A stretch of DNA of 64,000 bases from Streptomyces sp. AC558_RSS880 (GTDB taxonomy: Bacteria > Actinomycetota > Actinomycetes > Streptomycetales > Streptomycetaceae): positions 52,635 through 116,634 of the forward strand of contig NZ_JAGMUJ010000019.1 in assembly GCF_019049255.1 (NCBI RefSeq), read 5' to 3'. The notes beneath the pieces are model-generated. The model was not told the origin of the DNA. It saw only the letters and a program-made list of their open reading frames with translations, and did not search any database. The position numbers and the translations under genes were made by a program. Numbering within the stretch: position 1 is the first letter of the stretch; each line of letters begins with the position of its first letter. Below are positions 61,128-64,000 of the stretch, piece after piece.

Positions 61128-62870
61128 CTACGGCCGGGGCACGTTGCGCAGGTTGGAGCGGGCCATCTGGAGCATCCGGCCGACGCCTCCGTCCAGCACG
61201 ATCTTGGAGGCGGACAGGGCGAAACCGGTCACCATCTCCTTGCTGATCCTCGGCGGGATGGACAGCGCGTTGGGGTCGGTGACGACGTCGACGAGGGCCG
61301 GACCCTTGTGCCGGAACGCGGACTTCAGCGCCCCGGCGAGCTCCTTCGGCTTCTCCACCCGCACCCCGTGGGCGCCGCACGCGCGGGCGACGGCGGCGAA
61401 GTCGGGGTTCTTCATGGCGGTGCCGTGCGAGGGCAGACCCGCGACCAGCATCTCCAACTCCACCATGCTCAGCGAGGAGTTGTTGAACAGGACCACCTTC
61501 ACCGGCAGGTCGTACTGCACCAGGGTGAGGAAGTCCCCCATCAGCATGGTGAACCCGCCGTCGCCGGACATCGACACCACCTGCCGGCCCCGGTCGGTGA
61601 ACTGCGCCCCGATCGCCATCGGCAGCGCGTTCGCCATCGAGCCGTGGGAGAAGGAACCGATCACCCGGCGACGGCCGTTGGGCGAGATGTAGCGGGCCGC
61701 CCAGACGTTGCACATGCCGGTGTCGACGGTGAACACCGCGTCGTCGTCGGCCAGCTCGTCCAGTACGGACGCCACGTACTCGGGGTGGATCGGCACGTGC
61801 TTCTCCACCTTCCGCGTGTACGCCTTCACCACCCCCTCCAGCGCGTCCGCGTGCTTCTTCAGCATCCGGTCGAGGAACTTCCGGTCGTCCTTGGCGCGGA
61901 CCCGGGGCATCAGACAGCGCAGGGTCTCCTTCACATCGCCCCACACCGCGAGGTCCAGCTTGGAACGCCGGCCGAGGATCTCGGGCCGCACGTCGATCTG
62001 GACGATCCGCACGTCGTCCGGGAGGAAGGCGTTGTACGGGAAGTCGGTGCCGAGCAGGATCAGCAGGTCGCACTCGTGGGTGGCCTCGTAGGCGGCGCCG
62101 TAGCCGAGCAGTCCGCTCATGCCGACGTCGTACGGATTGTCGTACTGGATCCATTCCTTGCCGCGCAGGGCGTGCCCGACCGGTGACTTGATCTTGCCCG
62201 CGAACTCCATGACCTCGGCGTGCGCGCCCTTGGTGCCGGCGCCGCAGAACAGCGTGACCTTCTCCGCCTCGTCGATCATGTCGACGAGGCGGTCGATCTC
62301 GGCGTCGCCGGGGCGGACCGTGGGCCGGGAGGTGACGAGGGCGGTCTCGAGGGGCTTCTCGGGGGCGGCGTGGTCGGCGATGTCGCCCGGGAGGGTGACG
62401 ACGCTGACGCCGGAGCGGCCGACGGCGTGCTGGATGGCGGTCTGCAGCAGCCGGGGCATCTGCCGCGGGCTGGAGATCATCTCGCTGTAGTGGCTGCACT
62501 CGCGGAACAGCTGCTCGGGATGGGTCTCCTGGAAGTAGCCGAGGCCGATCTCGCCGGACGGGATGTGGGAGGCGAGGGCGAGGACCGGGGCCATGGAGCG
62601 GTGGGCGTCGTACAGGCCGTTGATGAGGTGGAGGTTGCCGGGTCCGCAGGAGCCGGCGCAGGCGGCCAGCCTGCCGGTGATCTGGGCCTCGGCGCCGGCG
62701 GCGAAGGCGGCGGTCTCCTCGTGGCGGACGTGGATCCAGTCGATGGCGGCGTTGCGGCGCACGGCGTCGACGACGGGGTTGAGGCTGTCGCCGACGACGC
62801 CGTAGAGGCGTTTGACCCCCGCGCGGGTGAGGATGTCGACGAACTGTTCCGCGACGTTCTGTTTGGCCAT
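61128..62870 (-). CDS. poxB: PoxB-like pyruvate oxidase / ThDP-dependent enzyme
   Basis: Protein of 580 residues from ATG 62870 (GGGAAACC upstream). ThDP enzyme fold: catalytic Glu in VRHEETAAFAAGAEA, then GSCGPGNLHLINGL, a central FAD-type domain, and the cofactor motif SGDGGFTMLMGDFLTL followed by VVLFNNSSLSMV. Pyruvate:quinone oxidases convert pyruvate to acetate and CO2 at the membrane; the terminal 20-30 residues are amphipathic (GGVGRMLQMARSNLRN), compatible with membrane touching. Acetolactate synthase is less likely. It ends 5 bp from the convergent HTH gene. Confidence 0.88.
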   Translation of the reverse strand: MAKQNVAEQFVDILTRAGVKRLYGVVGDSLNPVVDAVRRNAAIDWIHVRHEETAAFAAGAEAQITGRLAACAGSCGPGNLHLINGLYDAHRSMAPVLALASHIPSGEIGLGYFQETHPEQLFRECSHYSEMISSPRQMPRLLQTAIQHAVGRSGVSVVTLPGDIADHAAPEKPLETALVTSRPTVRPGDAEIDRLVDMIDEAEKVTLFCGAGTKGAHAEVMEFAGKIKSPVGHALRGKEWIQYDNPYDVGMSGLLGYGAAYEATHECDLLILLGTDFPYNAFLPDDVRIVQIDVRPEILGRRSKLDLAVWGDVKETLRCLMPRVRAKDDRKFLDRMLKKHADALEGVVKAYTRKVEKHVPIHPEYVASVLDELADDDAVFTVDTGMCNVWAARYISPNGRRRVIGSFSHGSMANALPMAIGAQFTDRGRQVVSMSGDGGFTMLMGDFLTLVQYDLPVKVVLFNNSSLSMVELEMLVAGLPSHGTAMKNPDFAAVARACGAHGVRVEKPKELAGALKSAFRHKGPALVDVVTDPNALSIPPRISKEMVTGFALSASKIVLDGGVGRMLQMARSNLRNVPRP

Positions 62871-62937
62871 GGTTTCCCGTCTGCCCCTCCGGTGCCGAAG
62901 ATGCCTGACGGGTTCCATGAATTCACACCGGAAGCGC

Positions 62938-64000
62938 TCACGCCTCCCAGACGGCGACGGCCGTACGGTCGTCCGCGTATCCCTTGACGCGTACCTGGGT
63001 GTCGGCGAGGAACGCGGCGAGGCCGGGTGGTTCGGGGCGGGACCACCGGTCGGCGAGGTGCGCGCGGAGCTCCCGTTCGCCGCGCAGGGGGTCGGCGAGG
63101 CCGGTGCCGCACATCAGCAGGGTGTCACCCGGGCGGGCGATGGAGGTGCGGAAGCGGAAGGGTTCGCGGGGCGGTTCGGGGGCGGGCTCGTACGGGCTCG
63201 GGGGTGTGGGGATGCCCAGGTCCATGGTGAGGTGGTCGCCGTCGGAGGGCTCGGAGGGCGGCGAGCCGAAGCCGACGACGGGTTCGCCCCTGATCTCGGT
63301 GGGCTCGGGTTCGATGTCCTGCCATGCGCCGTCCCGCAGCCGGAACAGTCCGCCGGGGCCGACGCCGAAGAAGACCCGGGTGCGGCATGCGGGGTCGGCG
63401 GGCAGGAGGAGGCAGCGCAGGGTGGCCGCGTGGGCGTCGGGTTCGAGGCCCTGGTCGGCCGCGCCGGCGCGGAGCCTGCCGAGGCTGCGGTCGGTGAGGC
63501 GGTGCAGGCCGGACTTGAGGTCGCCGCGCCGGGCGGCCCTGATGTCGTCGACGAGGCGGGCGTGGCTGCGGCCCACCGCCTCGCCGATCCACCGGCAGGC
63601 CTCGGCGGCGGCCCGGTGGGCCCCGGGCGCGGTCCGGGCGCCGGTCGCCAGCGCCACGAGGACGAGGGCCCGCTCCCCCGTTCCGAACCGGGCGGTCAGC
63701 AGCGCGTCGCGACGCGGTTCGCCCCGGTAGCGCGCGGAGTCCCCGCGCACGGAGGCGGCGCGCAAGGTGCAGGCACCGTAGCGGGCCCCGTCCAGCACGG
63801 TGTCCGGGACCAGGTCGTCCAGTGCGTCGGGGTCGGCCGGCGGGAGGGCGGTGGGCTCGGCGTCGTAGGTGGGCGGCCGGGATCCCACGTGGGCGCGGGA
63901 CGGGAGCGGGCCCGGGAGTGGTTCGAGGCGGGAGGAGCCGGGGGCGGAATCGTCGTCCGCGGACTCCGGGTTCGGTGGGGCCGTGGGGGGTGGCGGGGGC
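62938..64000 (-). CDS. PP2C-like phosphatase protein, 5' end outside the window
   Basis: The stop is at 62938 and the frame is open to the window edge. GTG 63888 is in frame but lacks a ribosome site, and the upstream codons encode a Pro/Ser-rich linker, so the gene probably continues beyond 64000. The visible domain reads like the PP2C_2 family: DGARYGACTLRAASVRGDSA (metal-site Asp/Gly region), LLTARFGTGERALVLVALAT, GDTLLMCGTGLADPLRG and the closing GYADDRTAVAVWEA with the DD motif. It probably dephosphorylates Ser/Thr-phosphorylated proteins, or is a degenerate regulator. Confidence 0.8.
   Translation of the reverse strand, partial: PPPPPTAPPNPESADDDSAPGSSRLEPLPGPLPSRAHVGSRPPTYDAEPTALPPADPDALDDLVPDTVLDGARYGACTLRAASVRGDSARYRGEPRRDALLTARFGTGERALVLVALATGARTAPGAHRAAAEACRWIGEAVGRSHARLVDDIRAARRGDLKSGLHRLTDRSLGRLRAGAADQGLEPDAHAATLRCLLLPADPACRTRVFFGVGPGGLFRLRDGAWQDIEPEPTEIRGEPVVGFGSPPSEPSDGDHLTMDLGIPTPPSPYEPAPEPPREPFRFRTSIARPGDTLLMCGTGLADPLRGERELRAHLADRWSRPEPPGLAAFLADTQVRVKGYADDRTAVAVWEA

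Overview
This is a high-GC chromosomal segment from a Streptomyces, probably close to the S. coelicolor/S. lividans group. The grounds are strong third-position G/C bias, GTG starts, ATGA stop/start overlaps, and typical Streptomyces families: whiJ-like XRE/DUF5753 + DUF397 + HATPase modules, DUF2637, TIGR04222, ECF41 sigma factors and large LAL regulators. Gene order recalls the purine-catabolism region of S. coelicolor, but that is from memory and unchecked. I see no tRNA, rRNA, CRISPR array, insertion sequence or prophage. The first and last genes run off the window.

Layout. 1-5824: a partial TPR protein, an MmyB-type XRE regulator divergent from a metallo-beta-lactamase-fold hydrolase, then a whiJ-like module (HATPase, XRE/DUF5753, DUF397) with an extra coupled gene. 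5887-8836: thioesterase, secreted GH25 lysozyme, secreted amidase, exonuclease. 8805-20189: purine and glyoxylate catabolism, with purine permease, 8-oxoguanine deaminase-like amidohydrolase, uricase, 5-hydroxyisourate hydrolase, OHCU decarboxylase and a small regulator pair on the minus strand; hydroxypyruvate isomerase and tartronate semialdehyde reductase on the plus strand; and glyoxylate carboligase on the minus strand. 20392-30330: zinc-ribbon protein, double GNAT, two acyl-CoA synthetases, a GAF-LuxR regulator, a LAL regulator and a secreted S1 protease. 30432-32556: AlkZ-like protein and a pyruvyltransferase-like protein. 32771-40749: an eight-gene, mostly ATGA-coupled glycosyltransferase operon with a GmhB-like phosphatase. 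41033-44854: a lipoprotein deacetylase on an apparently leaderless promoter, an NDH-2-like oxidoreductase coupled to an ECF41 sigma factor, and an SRPBCC protein. 44869-53704: XdhC factor, AzgA-like permease and three xanthine dehydrogenase subunits, divergent from pucR. 53862-64000: TPR protein, GntR regulator, iron-boxed FhuF-like reductase, DUF2637 protein, HATPase, secreted protein, membrane-anchored HTH protein, PoxB-like oxidase and a PP2C-like protein.

How the genes fit. Permeases import purines. Xanthine dehydrogenase makes urate. Uricase, UraH and UraD convert urate to S-allantoin. Allantoinase, allantoicase and ureidoglycolate enzymes are not in this window. Glyoxylate released further on is condensed by Gcl to tartronate semialdehyde and reduced by GlxR, with Hyi interconverting hydroxypyruvate. 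The gcl and hyi promoters share a 36-bp operator-like sequence (28 of 36 identical). The uraD promoter carries a different palindrome. This suggests separate control of the urate and glyoxylate arms. The least explained system is the glycosyltransferase operon, which may make an uncharacterised, possibly heptose-containing, envelope glycan.
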